This document shows positions 1 through 5,688 of a stretch of 5,750 bases of DNA, piece by piece (the stretch's first letter is position 1; the number at the start of each line of letters is the position of its first letter). Where the stretch lies: assembly GCA_015486505.1 (NCBI GenBank), contig WFRP01000302.1:1-5750 (forward strand), read 5' to 3'. The notes beneath the pieces are model-generated. The model made no database searches. It saw only the letters and a program-made list of their open reading frames with translations, and had not been told where the DNA came from. The position numbers and the translations under genes are program-made. Source of the DNA: Pseudomonadota bacterium. Its GTDB lineage: Bacteria; Desulfobacterota; Anaeroferrophillalia; Anaeroferrophillales; Tharpellaceae.

Positions 1-140
1 CAAAACTCGCTTACGCTCAAACAGTTGCAATGCATATGGGCTCTCGCTCGCTTTCGAAAAACGACGAAATCGTTTCCGCAACCGCTTACGAAAAGCCACC
101 CCCGCCCCCTCCGGAAATCGGAGAGATGAAGTTGAGCTGA
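1..140. other. Hairpin-rich tract, no recognised gene
   Basis: No protein family is recognisable here. Seen directly: an inverted repeat AAACGA (59-64) and TCGTTT (70-75) with loop CGAAA; an outer pair GTTGC (24-28) and GCAAC (78-82) that could enclose it; a second hairpin CTCCG (109-113) and CGGAG (119-123) with loop GAAAT; and the octamer CGCTTACG twice (8-15 and 83-90). All three forward frames stay open for at least 126 bases, so openness says little. The frame from base 3 ends in a proline run (96-113) and a TGA at 138-140, and could be the tail of an unknown protein. The nested hairpins make a dispersed non-coding repeat at least as likely. This is inference, because the element is cut by the window edge. 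Confidence 0.35.
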
Positions 141-257
141 ATAGTTACTTTCCGTTTTTGGGATTTCAGGAAAGACGAAGTCGATACCTGGGTTCGCGAA
201 GGAAAAGTTGGCGGTAAAATTTTGTTGAATTCTGATAAATTGTCAAGGTCATATTAA
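141..257 (+). pseudogene. 3' remnant of an excisionase-family helix-turn-helix gene
   Basis: The frame between the TGA at 138-140 and the TAA at 255-257 encodes 38 residues containing FRFWDFRKDEVDTWVREG. This matches the wing and last helix of the excisionase/MerR-like DNA-binding domain (HTH_17 type), where a glycine-aromatic-W-x-F-(R/K)-K-x-E-(V/I)-D-x-W pattern is typical. Recognisable similarity begins near base 153. The N-terminal half of the domain, with its first two helices, is missing from all frames upstream, and there is no ATG or usable GTG/TTG start in the fragment. It is therefore probably a truncated gene, broken at about 141-152 where it joins the hairpin-rich tract. Its TAA shares one base with the speD ATG (TAATG), so the intact ancestor would have been translationally coupled to speD. 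Family assignment rests on a short stretch and is moderate. Confidence 0.5.
245..249 (+). promoter_or_regulatory. speD ribosome binding site
   Basis: AAGGT lies 7 bases before the ATG at 257 and is a plausible Shine-Dalgarno sequence. It sits inside the end of the upstream helix-turn-helix fragment. No convincing sigma-70 promoter was seen between 141 and 256. Confidence 0.6.
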
Positions 258-652
258 TGGAAGTATTAGGTCGGCATCTTTTGCTGGAGCTTTTTCTGTG
301 TGATGAAAAGGTTCTTGATGATCAGGATGCGATAGAAAAATTTATGAAAGAGGCGGCCCGGGTCTCCGGGGCGACGATAGTTGAGTCGGTTTTTCATCGT
401 TTTCAGCCGCATGGCATCAGCGGCGTGGTCGTTGTGGCCGAGTCGCATCTGGCAATTCATACCTGGCCGGAGCATGCTTATGCCGCGGTCGATTTTTTTA
501 CCTGTGGCGCTGAGATTGATTGTTGGCGGGCTTACGATTATTTAAAAAAGGTTTTTGCGGCCGGGGATTTCGCGGTCAAAGAAATTGAACGGGGCGGCGA
601 ACGTGATGCCGCGGGCCGTCTAGTTCACCGAAAATTAAACGATAAACTCTGA
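257..652 (+). CDS. speD: S-adenosylmethionine decarboxylase proenzyme (class 1B, SpeD/SpeH type)
   Basis: Pyruvoyl-dependent cytosolic enzyme that decarboxylates S-adenosylmethionine to give the aminopropyl donor for spermidine synthesis. The 131-residue length fits the short bacterial/archaeal class. The autocleavage motif is at residues 62-63 (E-S in AESHLAIHTWPE). Ser63 would become the pyruvoyl group, His68 is the processing residue and Cys83 (FFTCG) the catalytic acid; these numbers coincide with the Thermotoga maritima enzyme. Self-cleavage should yield a beta chain of 62 residues and an alpha chain starting at Ser63. The ATG is supported by an AAGGT site and by the N-terminus (MEVLGRHLLLELF), which matches the family. 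bioA follows 10 bp downstream. No spermidine synthase (speE) is visible. Some SpeD homologues act as arginine or ornithine decarboxylases instead, so substrate specificity is inferred. Confidence 0.94.
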   Translation: MEVLGRHLLLELFLCDEKVLDDQDAIEKFMKEAARVSGATIVESVFHRFQPHGISGVVVVAESHLAIHTWPEHAYAAVDFFTCGAEIDCWRAYDYLKKVFAAGDFAVKEIERGGERDAAGRLVHRKLNDKL

Positions 653-662
653 GTCAATTTCT

Positions 663-1949
663 ATGAACATTTCGAATTTTTATGATGATTTACTGAAACG
701 CGACGCGGAGTCGCTCTGGCATCCTTATGCCGCCGCGCCGGCCGGTATTGCTCCTTATGCAGTCAAATCCGCTTCCGGCACGCGCCTGACTTTGCACGAT
801 GGCCGTGAATTGATTGACGGGATGTCTTCGTGGTGGGCGGTGATTCATGGTTACAACCAGCCCCGGCTTAATGCCGCGCTGACCGCGCAACTTGAGGATA
901 TGGCGCATGTGATGTTCGGCGGCCTGACCCACGAGCCGGCAATTCGGCTGGCGGAAAAGCTGCTGGTGCTTACTCCGCCGGGGCTGGATAAGGTTTTTTT
1001 CAGTGATTCGGGGTCGGTTGCGGTCGAAGTTGCCCTGAAAATGGCATTGCAGTATTGGGTTGCCGCCGGAAAGCCGGAAAAAAAACGGATTTTATCTTTG
1101 TATCAGGGGTATCATGGCGATACTTTCGGGGCGATGTCGGTCTGCGATCCGGTTAACGGAATGCACCATATTTTCAGCGATCTGCTGACGCCGCAGATAT
1201 TTGCCCCGGCTCCGCGAATCCCTTTTTCCGGGGTCTGGGATGACTCGGCTGTTGACGAAATTGCCGGTTTGATAAAAAAACATCATCATGAATTGGCGGC
1301 GGTGATTCTCGAGCCGATTGTGCAGGGGGCCGGCGGGATGCGTTTTTATCATCCCGAATACCTGCGGCGGGTGCGACGTTTATGTGATGAATTCGACCTG
1401 CTTCTGCTGGCTGATGAAATCGCCACCGGCTTCGGCCGCAGCGGCGAACTTTTTGCCTGTAATTATGCTCAGATAACCCCGGATATTCTTTGTCTCGGTA
1501 AAGCTCTGACCGGCGGTTATATGAGTTTTGCCGCGACTTTATGCAAAAACCGGGTCAGTGCGATGATTTCTGGAAATCAGCCCGGTTTGCTGCTGCACGG
1601 GCCGACGTTTATGGCTAATCCGCTGGCCTGCGCGGTGGCTTTGGCCAGTATTGATTTACTTGAGAATTATAACTGGCGGGCGGCGGTAAAAAGAATTGAA
1701 AAACGGCTGCGCAAAGGGCTTGAGCCCTGTCGTGAACTGCCGGCGGTAAAAGATGTGCGGGTTTTAGGGGCGATCGGGGTGCTTGAAACCCGGCAGCCGG
1801 TGGCGGTGGCCAGGGTTCAGGAGCGCCTGGTCGCCCGCGGCGTCTGGCTGCGGCCCTTCGCCCATCTCTGTTATACAATGCCGCCTTTTATAACGACTGA
1901 TGATGAAATCGATATGATTACCGCCGCTATGTACGCCGCGTTGAGCTGA
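663..1949 (+). CDS. bioA: Adenosylmethionine-8-amino-7-oxononanoate aminotransferase (DAPA synthase)
   Basis: PLP-dependent class III aminotransferase of biotin synthesis. It converts 8-amino-7-oxononanoate (KAPA) to 7,8-diaminononanoate using S-adenosylmethionine as amino donor. The 428 residues match the usual length (about 429 in E. coli). Visible motifs, in order: LWHPY (18-22); GMSSWWAVIHGYN (53-65), whose tryptophans line the substrate site; the PLP-phosphate motif DSGSVAVE (115-122); YHG (150-152); the DEIATGFGR block with PLP-nitrogen Asp251; the Schiff-base lysine Lys280 in CLGKALTGG; HGPTFM (312-317) with Thr315; and Arg397 in WLRPF, the expected KAPA-carboxylate ligand. The WW/Arg397 pattern favours BioA over other class III aminotransferases. 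The ATG lies 10 bp after the speD stop with only a weak GAG upstream, suggesting translational coupling. No other biotin gene is present here. Confidence 0.96.
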   Translation: MNISNFYDDLLKRDAESLWHPYAAAPAGIAPYAVKSASGTRLTLHDGRELIDGMSSWWAVIHGYNQPRLNAALTAQLEDMAHVMFGGLTHEPAIRLAEKLLVLTPPGLDKVFFSDSGSVAVEVALKMALQYWVAAGKPEKKRILSLYQGYHGDTFGAMSVCDPVNGMHHIFSDLLTPQIFAPAPRIPFSGVWDDSAVDEIAGLIKKHHHELAAVILEPIVQGAGGMRFYHPEYLRRVRRLCDEFDLLLLADEIATGFGRSGELFACNYAQITPDILCLGKALTGGYMSFAATLCKNRVSAMISGNQPGLLLHGPTFMANPLACAVALASIDLLENYNWRAAVKRIEKRLRKGLEPCRELPAVKDVRVLGAIGVLETRQPVAVARVQERLVARGVWLRPFAHLCYTMPPFITTDDEIDMITAAMYAALS

Positions 1950-2014
1950 CTTGATGATTTTCAGGGGTTTTGCCGGGCAAATTGAATCCCCGAACGGTTT
2001 TAGTTGATTTGAAT

Positions 2015-2045
2015 GGCGCCTTTATAGTATATAGCGCCGGCTTTT
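2015..2045 (+). terminator. Candidate intrinsic terminator after bioA
   Basis: GGCGC (2015-2019) pairs with GCGCC (2034-2038). Inside it TATA (2023-2026) pairs with TATA (2030-2033) across a GTA loop, leaving a CTT bulge. A short T-run (2042-2045) follows after GGC. Position between bioA and dksA fits, but the stem is interrupted and the T-run is short, so efficiency is doubtful. A second weak hairpin, TTTGC/GCAAA, lies at 1969-1981. Confidence 0.35.
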
Positions 2046-2104
2046 CAATTGGGGGCGACCTTTTTTGTTGAAAATGGTGCTCGTTTAAGTTCAAAACGAT
2101 TATT

Positions 2105-2123
2105 AATCACCTGTGGGGTGATT
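2105..2123 (+). promoter_or_regulatory. Small hairpin in the dksA leader
   Basis: AATCACC (2105-2111) and GGTGATT (2117-2123) form a perfect 7-bp stem with a 5-base loop (TGTGG). It ends 10 bases before the GGAG ribosome binding site of dksA. It could be an operator-like dyad or a leader hairpin affecting translation; its role is unknown. The rest of the 1950-2146 gap shows no gene and no convincing promoter hexamers. Confidence 0.35.
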
Positions 2124-2151
2124 TAAACCTGATGGAGATTTAAACGATGGA
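2120..2151 (+). repeat. Imperfect tandem duplication across the dksA start codon
   Basis: Unit 1, GATTTAAACCTGATGGA (2120-2136), is followed directly by unit 2, GATTTAAACGATGGA (2137-2151); they differ only by a 2-base CT indel. Unit 2 contains the dksA start codon (2147-2149). The ATGGA of unit 1 plus the next G forms the GGAG ribosome binding site (2134-2137). Unit 1 also creates an upstream ATG at 2132, in frame with dksA but closed after three codons by TAA (2141-2143). Confidence 0.7.
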
Positions 2152-2512
2152 AAGTAAAGACTTTGAATACTTTCGCCGGATCTTGCTGGAAAAGAAGAGG
2201 GAAGTGGAAGAGCGCGTCGAGCAGCTTAAAAATGGTGATATCCACACCAATAAAGATGATCTCTACGATGATATCGATGCGGCCAGTGTTGATACTGATC
2301 ACAGCCTGCTTTTCCGGATTCGGGGCCGCGAAGCTCATCTGATTAAAAAAATCAACGAGGCCCTGGAGCAGATAGATGCCGGGACCTATGGTATCTGCGC
2401 CGAATGTGGCGAGGAAATTAATATTGAAAGGTTGAAAGCGCGGCCTGTGGCGCCTTTGTGTATCGCCTGCAAGGAAGAACAGGAAAAAATGGAAAAACGT
2501 GCCGGCAAATAG
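2147..2512 (+). CDS. dksA: DksA/TraR-family RNA polymerase-binding transcription factor
   Basis: Zinc-finger coiled-coil protein that enters the RNA polymerase secondary channel and, with ppGpp, adjusts transcription of rRNA and amino-acid genes during starvation. Two long helices (about residues 5-30 and 50-78) flank the tip motif D41-D-I-D44-A-A46, matching the DxxDxA tip of E. coli DksA (Asp71/Asp74). The zinc site is Cys84-x2-Cys87 and Cys105-x2-Cys108, with the same spacing as E. coli Cys114/117/135/138, and contains the family signature RLKARPVAPLC. At 121 residues it lacks the longer N-terminal extension of the 151-residue E. coli protein, as short deltaproteobacterial forms do. The start at 2147 has GGAG 9 bases upstream; no longer in-frame start exists because of TAA at 2141-2143. 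leuS begins 26 bp downstream. It could be a DksA paralogue rather than the main copy. Confidence 0.92.
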   Translation: MESKDFEYFRRILLEKKREVEERVEQLKNGDIHTNKDDLYDDIDAASVDTDHSLLFRIRGREAHLIKKINEALEQIDAGTYGICAECGEEINIERLKARPVAPLCIACKEEQEKMEKRAGK

Positions 2513-2538
2513 CTCGATTTTGCCACCGGGAAGAGAAT

Positions 2539-5037
2539 ATGGATGCTGAATACAACCCCTTTGTAATCGAAAAAAAATGGCAGGCCAGATGGCTTAAGGA
2601 CAAGACCTTTGCCACCGGCCGCGGCGGCGAGAAATACTATCTTCTGGAGATGTTTCCCTATCCTTCGGGGAAAATCCACATGGGCCATGTCCGTAACTAC
2701 TCAATTGGCGATGTCGTGGCCCGTTATCAACGGATGCTGGGCCGCGATGTTCTCCATCCGATGGGTTGGGACGCTTTCGGGATGCCGGCTGAGAACGCGG
2801 CGATTGCCCACAAGGTTCATCCGGCCGCCTGGACCCGGAAAAATATTGATGAAATGCGGACGCAGTTGCAGAGTTTAGGTTTCAGTTACGACTGGGACTG
2901 TGAGCTTGCAACCTGTGATCCGGACTACTATCGCTGGGAACAGCTCTTTTTTACCCAGATGCTGGAAAAAGGCCTGGTCTACAAGAAGGCCGCCAAGGTC
3001 AACTGGTGCGAAACCTGTCAGACGGTGCTTGCCAACGAACAGGTTGAGAACGGCTGCTGCTGGCGCTGCGGCGAAGAAACCCGGGATAAAGACCTGAATC
3101 AGTGGTTTTTCAAGATTACGGCTTATGCCGAGGAACTGCTGGAGGGCTGTAAAGAACTTGAGGGCGGGTGGCCCGAGCGGGTTATCACCATGCAGAAAAA
3201 CTGGATCGGCAAAAGCGTTGGCGCCAATATCGATTTTCAGGTTGATGGCCTGGACGGTGTTAAAATCTCGGTTTTTACAACCCGGCAGGATACTTTGTTC
3301 GGCGCGACTTTTATGAGCCTGGCGCCGGATCATCCTCTGGCGGCAGTCCTTGCCGCCGGTACTGGTCAGGAACAGGCGGTGGCGGATTTTGCTGAAAAAA
3401 TGCGGCTGCAGGAGATCAGTGACCGCGATTTGACCCAACTCGAGAAGGAGGGCGTTTTTACCGGCCGTTACGCGATTAATCCGGTGACCGGCCGGAAGAT
3501 GCCGATTTACCTTGCCAATTTCGTCCTTTCCGGCTACGGCACCGGGGCGGTTATGGCGGTGCCGGCGCATGATCAGCGTGATTTTGAATTCGCCCGGATG
3601 TATGATCTGCCGCTGATTGTTGTAATTCAGCCGGAGGGCGAAAAACTTACGCCGGAAACTATGACCGAAGCCTATACCGGTGCGGGTTTTCTGGTTAATT
3701 CCGGAGAGTTTGACGGTCTTGAAAATGTTAGGGCTCTGGATAAAATTGCCTCTTACCTGAGCGAGAATAGAATCGGCAATAAGGCGGTAACCTACCGTTT
3801 ACGGGATTGGGGGGTTTCGCGGCAGCGTTACTGGGGCGCGCCGATTCCGGTGATCTACTGCGATAAATGCGGGATCGTGCCGGTGCCGGCCAAAGAGCTG
3901 CCGGTGCGCCTGCCCGAAGATGTGGAACTCGGCCGGGCCGGCGGTTCGCCTCTGGCTCAGGTTGAGAGCTTCGTTAATACGGTTTGTCCCGTATGCGGGG
4001 CTCCGGCCCGGCGGGAGACGGATACGATGGATACCTTTGTCGAATCCTCCTGGTATTATATGCGTTATGCCTGTGCCGATTTCGCCGCGGCGCCGCTCGA
4101 CAAAACCGCGGTCAATAAATGGCTGCCGGTTGATCATTATGTCGGCGGGATCGAACATGCGATTCTGCATCTGCTCTATTCGCGCTTTTTTACCCGGGTT
4201 TTGCGCGATCTCGGATATATCGATTTTTCCGAGCCGTTTACTAAACTTTTGACCCAGGGTATGGTCATTAAAGACGGCGCCAAGATGTCCAAATCAAAAG
4301 GCAATGTGGTTGATCCGAATGCCCTGATCCGGCAATACGGGGCCGATACCGCGCGGATGTTCAGTCTTTTTGCGTCGCCGCCGGAGCTTGATCTGGAGTG
4401 GAATGATCAAGGGGTTGAAGGCGGCTACCGTTTCCTAAATCGTCTCTGGCGTTATGTTTATGAGCTTATGCCGGCGATAAAGGAGATCCCGGCTTTTGCC
4501 GGGACTATGGCGGAACTGCCTGAAGCTCACGCGGCTCTGCGGCGCAAAATCCATCAGACAATCGCTAAAGTGCGGGCTGATATTGAGAAGCGGATGCATT
4601 TTAATACGGCCATCAGCGCGGTTATGGAACTGGTCAATGAGCTCAAAAAATATGACCTTGCGGCCGCCCGGGCCGATAAAGTGCTGGCGGCAATCCTGCG
4701 CGAGGCGGTGGAAACCGTGGTGTTGCTGCTGGCGCCGATAGTTCCCCATATTACTGAAGAACTCTGGTTCGAGCTGGGTCATCGCGGCGGTATAAGTTAT
4801 GTGCCGGTGCCGGAGGCCGATGCCGAGGCTCTGATTGAAGATACGGTTCTGGTCGTCGTTCAGGTTAACGGCAAGGTTAGGGAGCGTTTGCATATGCCCC
4901 GGGGGCTGGCCCGGGACGAAGTTGAAAAACTGGCCCTGGCCGGCGCTAAAGTGCAGAAACATATAGCCGGTAAATCCTTGCGCAAGGTTATTGTGGTGCC
5001 GAATAAGCTGGTTAACGTAGTATTGGAAAAATCTTGA
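2539..5037 (+). CDS. leuS: Leucyl-tRNA synthetase
   Basis: Class I aminoacyl-tRNA synthetase that charges tRNA-Leu with leucine and edits mischarged products. With the ATG at 2539 (preceded by GGGAAGAG) it has 832 residues and begins MDAEYNPFVIEKKWQ, as the family does. An in-frame ATG at 2458 lies inside dksA and adds 27 unrelated residues, so it was rejected. Domains: HMGH signature (47-50); first zinc knuckle Cys157/Cys160 and Cys174/Cys177; CP1 editing domain with TTRQDT (247-252; E. coli has TTRPDT at the same numbers) and AHDQRD with conserved Asp345; second zinc site Cys441/Cys444 and Cys483/Cys486, absent in E. coli; ESSWYY; KMSKS (582-586); C-terminal QVNGKVRERL. TQGM is only 6 residues before KMSKS, so the leucine-specific insertion is absent. 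Its TGA overlaps the lptE start. Confidence 0.98.
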   Translation: MDAEYNPFVIEKKWQARWLKDKTFATGRGGEKYYLLEMFPYPSGKIHMGHVRNYSIGDVVARYQRMLGRDVLHPMGWDAFGMPAENAAIAHKVHPAAWTRKNIDEMRTQLQSLGFSYDWDCELATCDPDYYRWEQLFFTQMLEKGLVYKKAAKVNWCETCQTVLANEQVENGCCWRCGEETRDKDLNQWFFKITAYAEELLEGCKELEGGWPERVITMQKNWIGKSVGANIDFQVDGLDGVKISVFTTRQDTLFGATFMSLAPDHPLAAVLAAGTGQEQAVADFAEKMRLQEISDRDLTQLEKEGVFTGRYAINPVTGRKMPIYLANFVLSGYGTGAVMAVPAHDQRDFEFARMYDLPLIVVIQPEGEKLTPETMTEAYTGAGFLVNSGEFDGLENVRALDKIASYLSENRIGNKAVTYRLRDWGVSRQRYWGAPIPVIYCDKCGIVPVPAKELPVRLPEDVELGRAGGSPLAQVESFVNTVCPVCGAPARRETDTMDTFVESSWYYMRYACADFAAAPLDKTAVNKWLPVDHYVGGIEHAILHLLYSRFFTRVLRDLGYIDFSEPFTKLLTQGMVIKDGAKMSKSKGNVVDPNALIRQYGADTARMFSLFASPPELDLEWNDQGVEGGYRFLNRLWRYVYELMPAIKEIPAFAGTMAELPEAHAALRRKIHQTIAKVRADIEKRMHFNTAISAVMELVNELKKYDLAAARADKVLAAILREAVETVVLLLAPIVPHITEELWFELGHRGGISYVPVPEADAEALIEDTVLVVVQVNGKVRERLHMPRGLARDEVEKLALAGAKVQKHIAGKSLRKVIVVPNKLVNVVLEKS
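5025..5036 (+). promoter_or_regulatory. lptE ribosome binding site and TTG start
   Basis: GGA (5025-5027) lies 6 bases before a TTG start (5034-5036) within the end of leuS. TTG is chosen because it is the only start that includes the signal peptide; the first in-frame ATG encodes residue 40, beyond the lipobox. The 4-base TTGA overlap with the leuS stop implies translational coupling. Confidence 0.65.
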
Positions 5038-5549
5038 AAAAATATCTTTTCATACTGGTCTTGCTGCTGTTTTCGGTGGCCCTTTCCGGTTGCGGATATA
5101 ATTTGCGCGGCACCCAGGAGTTGCGGCCCGGCCTTGAAACCGTAGCGATTATGCCGGTGCTTAACCGGACTTTCGAAAGTCGAATTGAAACCGATCTCTA
5201 TAACGCCCTGGTTGAGGAATTCGCCCAGAGTAAAAACCTGACCGTGGTCGAGACAGCCACTGCAGATTTGATAGTTTCCGCTACCGTGGTGGCGGTCGAT
5301 AACTATTCTATTTCTTACTCTCCTGATGATAAAACCTATGAATACCGTGTGGTTATGACCGTTGATGCCGAAGCTAAAACCCGTGCCGACGGCAAAATAC
5401 TATGGCGGCGGGCGGCTCTGCAGGAGGTTGAAGAATATAAGGCAAGTTTAGAACCGCTGACGATTGATCGCAACAAACAGATCGCTCTACGCCGGGTCTG
5501 CAAGGTTTTAGCCGAAGATATCCATGACGGTATTTTTACTGGTTTTTAG
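5034..5549 (+). CDS. lptE: LPS-assembly lipoprotein LptE
   Basis: Outer-membrane lipoprotein that plugs the LptD barrel and helps deliver lipopolysaccharide to the cell surface. The 171-residue product has a lipoprotein signal peptide: positive KK at 2-3, a hydrophobic core at about 4-16 and lipobox L17-S18-G19-C20, so Cys20 would be lipidated. Gly at +2 (not Asp) agrees with outer-membrane sorting. After it comes CGYNLRG (20-26), like the CGxxLR start of mature LptE, and then an alternating strand/helix body of the usual size: GLETVAIMPVLNRT (33-46), an amphipathic helix (51-65), and strands such as YEYRVVMTVDAEAK (102-115). Position directly after leuS is the conserved proteobacterial arrangement and strengthens the call, since LptE sequences diverge strongly. 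holA, often next, is not within the following 200 bp. Confidence 0.86.
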   Translation: MKKYLFILVLLLFSVALSGCGYNLRGTQELRPGLETVAIMPVLNRTFESRIETDLYNALVEEFAQSKNLTVVETATADLIVSATVVAVDNYSISYSPDDKTYEYRVVMTVDAEAKTRADGKILWRRAALQEVEEYKASLEPLTIDRNKQIALRRVCKVLAEDIHDGIFTGF

Positions 5550-5605
5550 TGCCTTACAGGTTATTTTCTTGTTTTAAAACAAGAAAATGTTCTGATAAGA
5601 GCACT
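5546..5605. repeat. Palindromic repeat element, copy 1 (possible lptE terminator)
   Basis: A 26-bp perfect inverted repeat occupies 5563-5588 (13-base arms centred between 5575 and 5576). Pairing continues outward: GTT faces GTT (wobble-compatible in RNA), CAG (5557-5559) pairs with CTG (5592-5594), CTTA (5553-5556) with TAAG (5596-5599), and AGTGC (5548-5552) with GCACT (5601-5605). A5595 and A5600 are unpaired. The hairpin starts at the lptE stop codon and is followed by TTATTT, so it may act as a transcription terminator. Its ends recur in copy 2: 23 of 24 bases match between 5546-5569 and 5681-5704, and 20 of 20 between 5582-5601 and 5731-5750. Confidence 0.85.
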
Positions 5606-5688
5606 TATTTGCGACCGTCGGAAGTGCCCCTGGGTACGGGCCGCAAGGCCCTGTCTGGGTTGCGGGAGTTAGTTCCCGCATTAGTACC
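5601..5688. other. Structured segment between the two palindromic copies
   Basis: Three further inverted repeats are packed here. GCACTT (5601-5606) pairs with AAGTGC (5622-5627). GGGCC (5638-5642) pairs with GGCCC (5647-5651) over a GCAA tetraloop. TGCGGGA (5661-5667) pairs with TCCCGCA (5674-5680) over a 6-base loop. GGTAC (5633-5637) can pair with GTACC (5684-5688), enclosing the last two hairpins in a three-way junction. No known RNA family was recognised. The segment is either part of the repeat unit or a structured spacer. Confidence 0.55.

Noticed and set aside
3..140. Partial proline-rich coding frame ending at TGA 138-140
   Set aside because: Other forward frames are equally open, no family was recognised, and hairpins dominate the tract. 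It is kept only as an alternative in the description of that region.
2068..2106. Sigma-70 promoter for dksA
   Set aside because: TTGAAA (2068-2073) has no acceptable -10 at the proper spacing, and TATTAA (2101-2106) has no -35 partner. The evidence is too weak to annotate.
2458..2538. Upstream in-frame ATG extending leuS by 27 residues
   Set aside because: It lies inside dksA, the added residues do not resemble a LeuRS N-terminus, and the ATG at 2539 has a good ribosome binding site and reproduces the E. coli numbering of the editing motif.
2875..3570. Long minus-strand open frame (231 codons) inside leuS
   Set aside because: It is antisense to a clearly conserved LeuRS region containing zinc and editing motifs and has no recognisable protein features. 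It is a by-product of codon bias.
4435..4962. Minus-strand open frame of 175 codons in the leuS 3' half
   Set aside because: It is antisense to the conserved C-terminal LeuRS domains; no family, start signal or context supports it.
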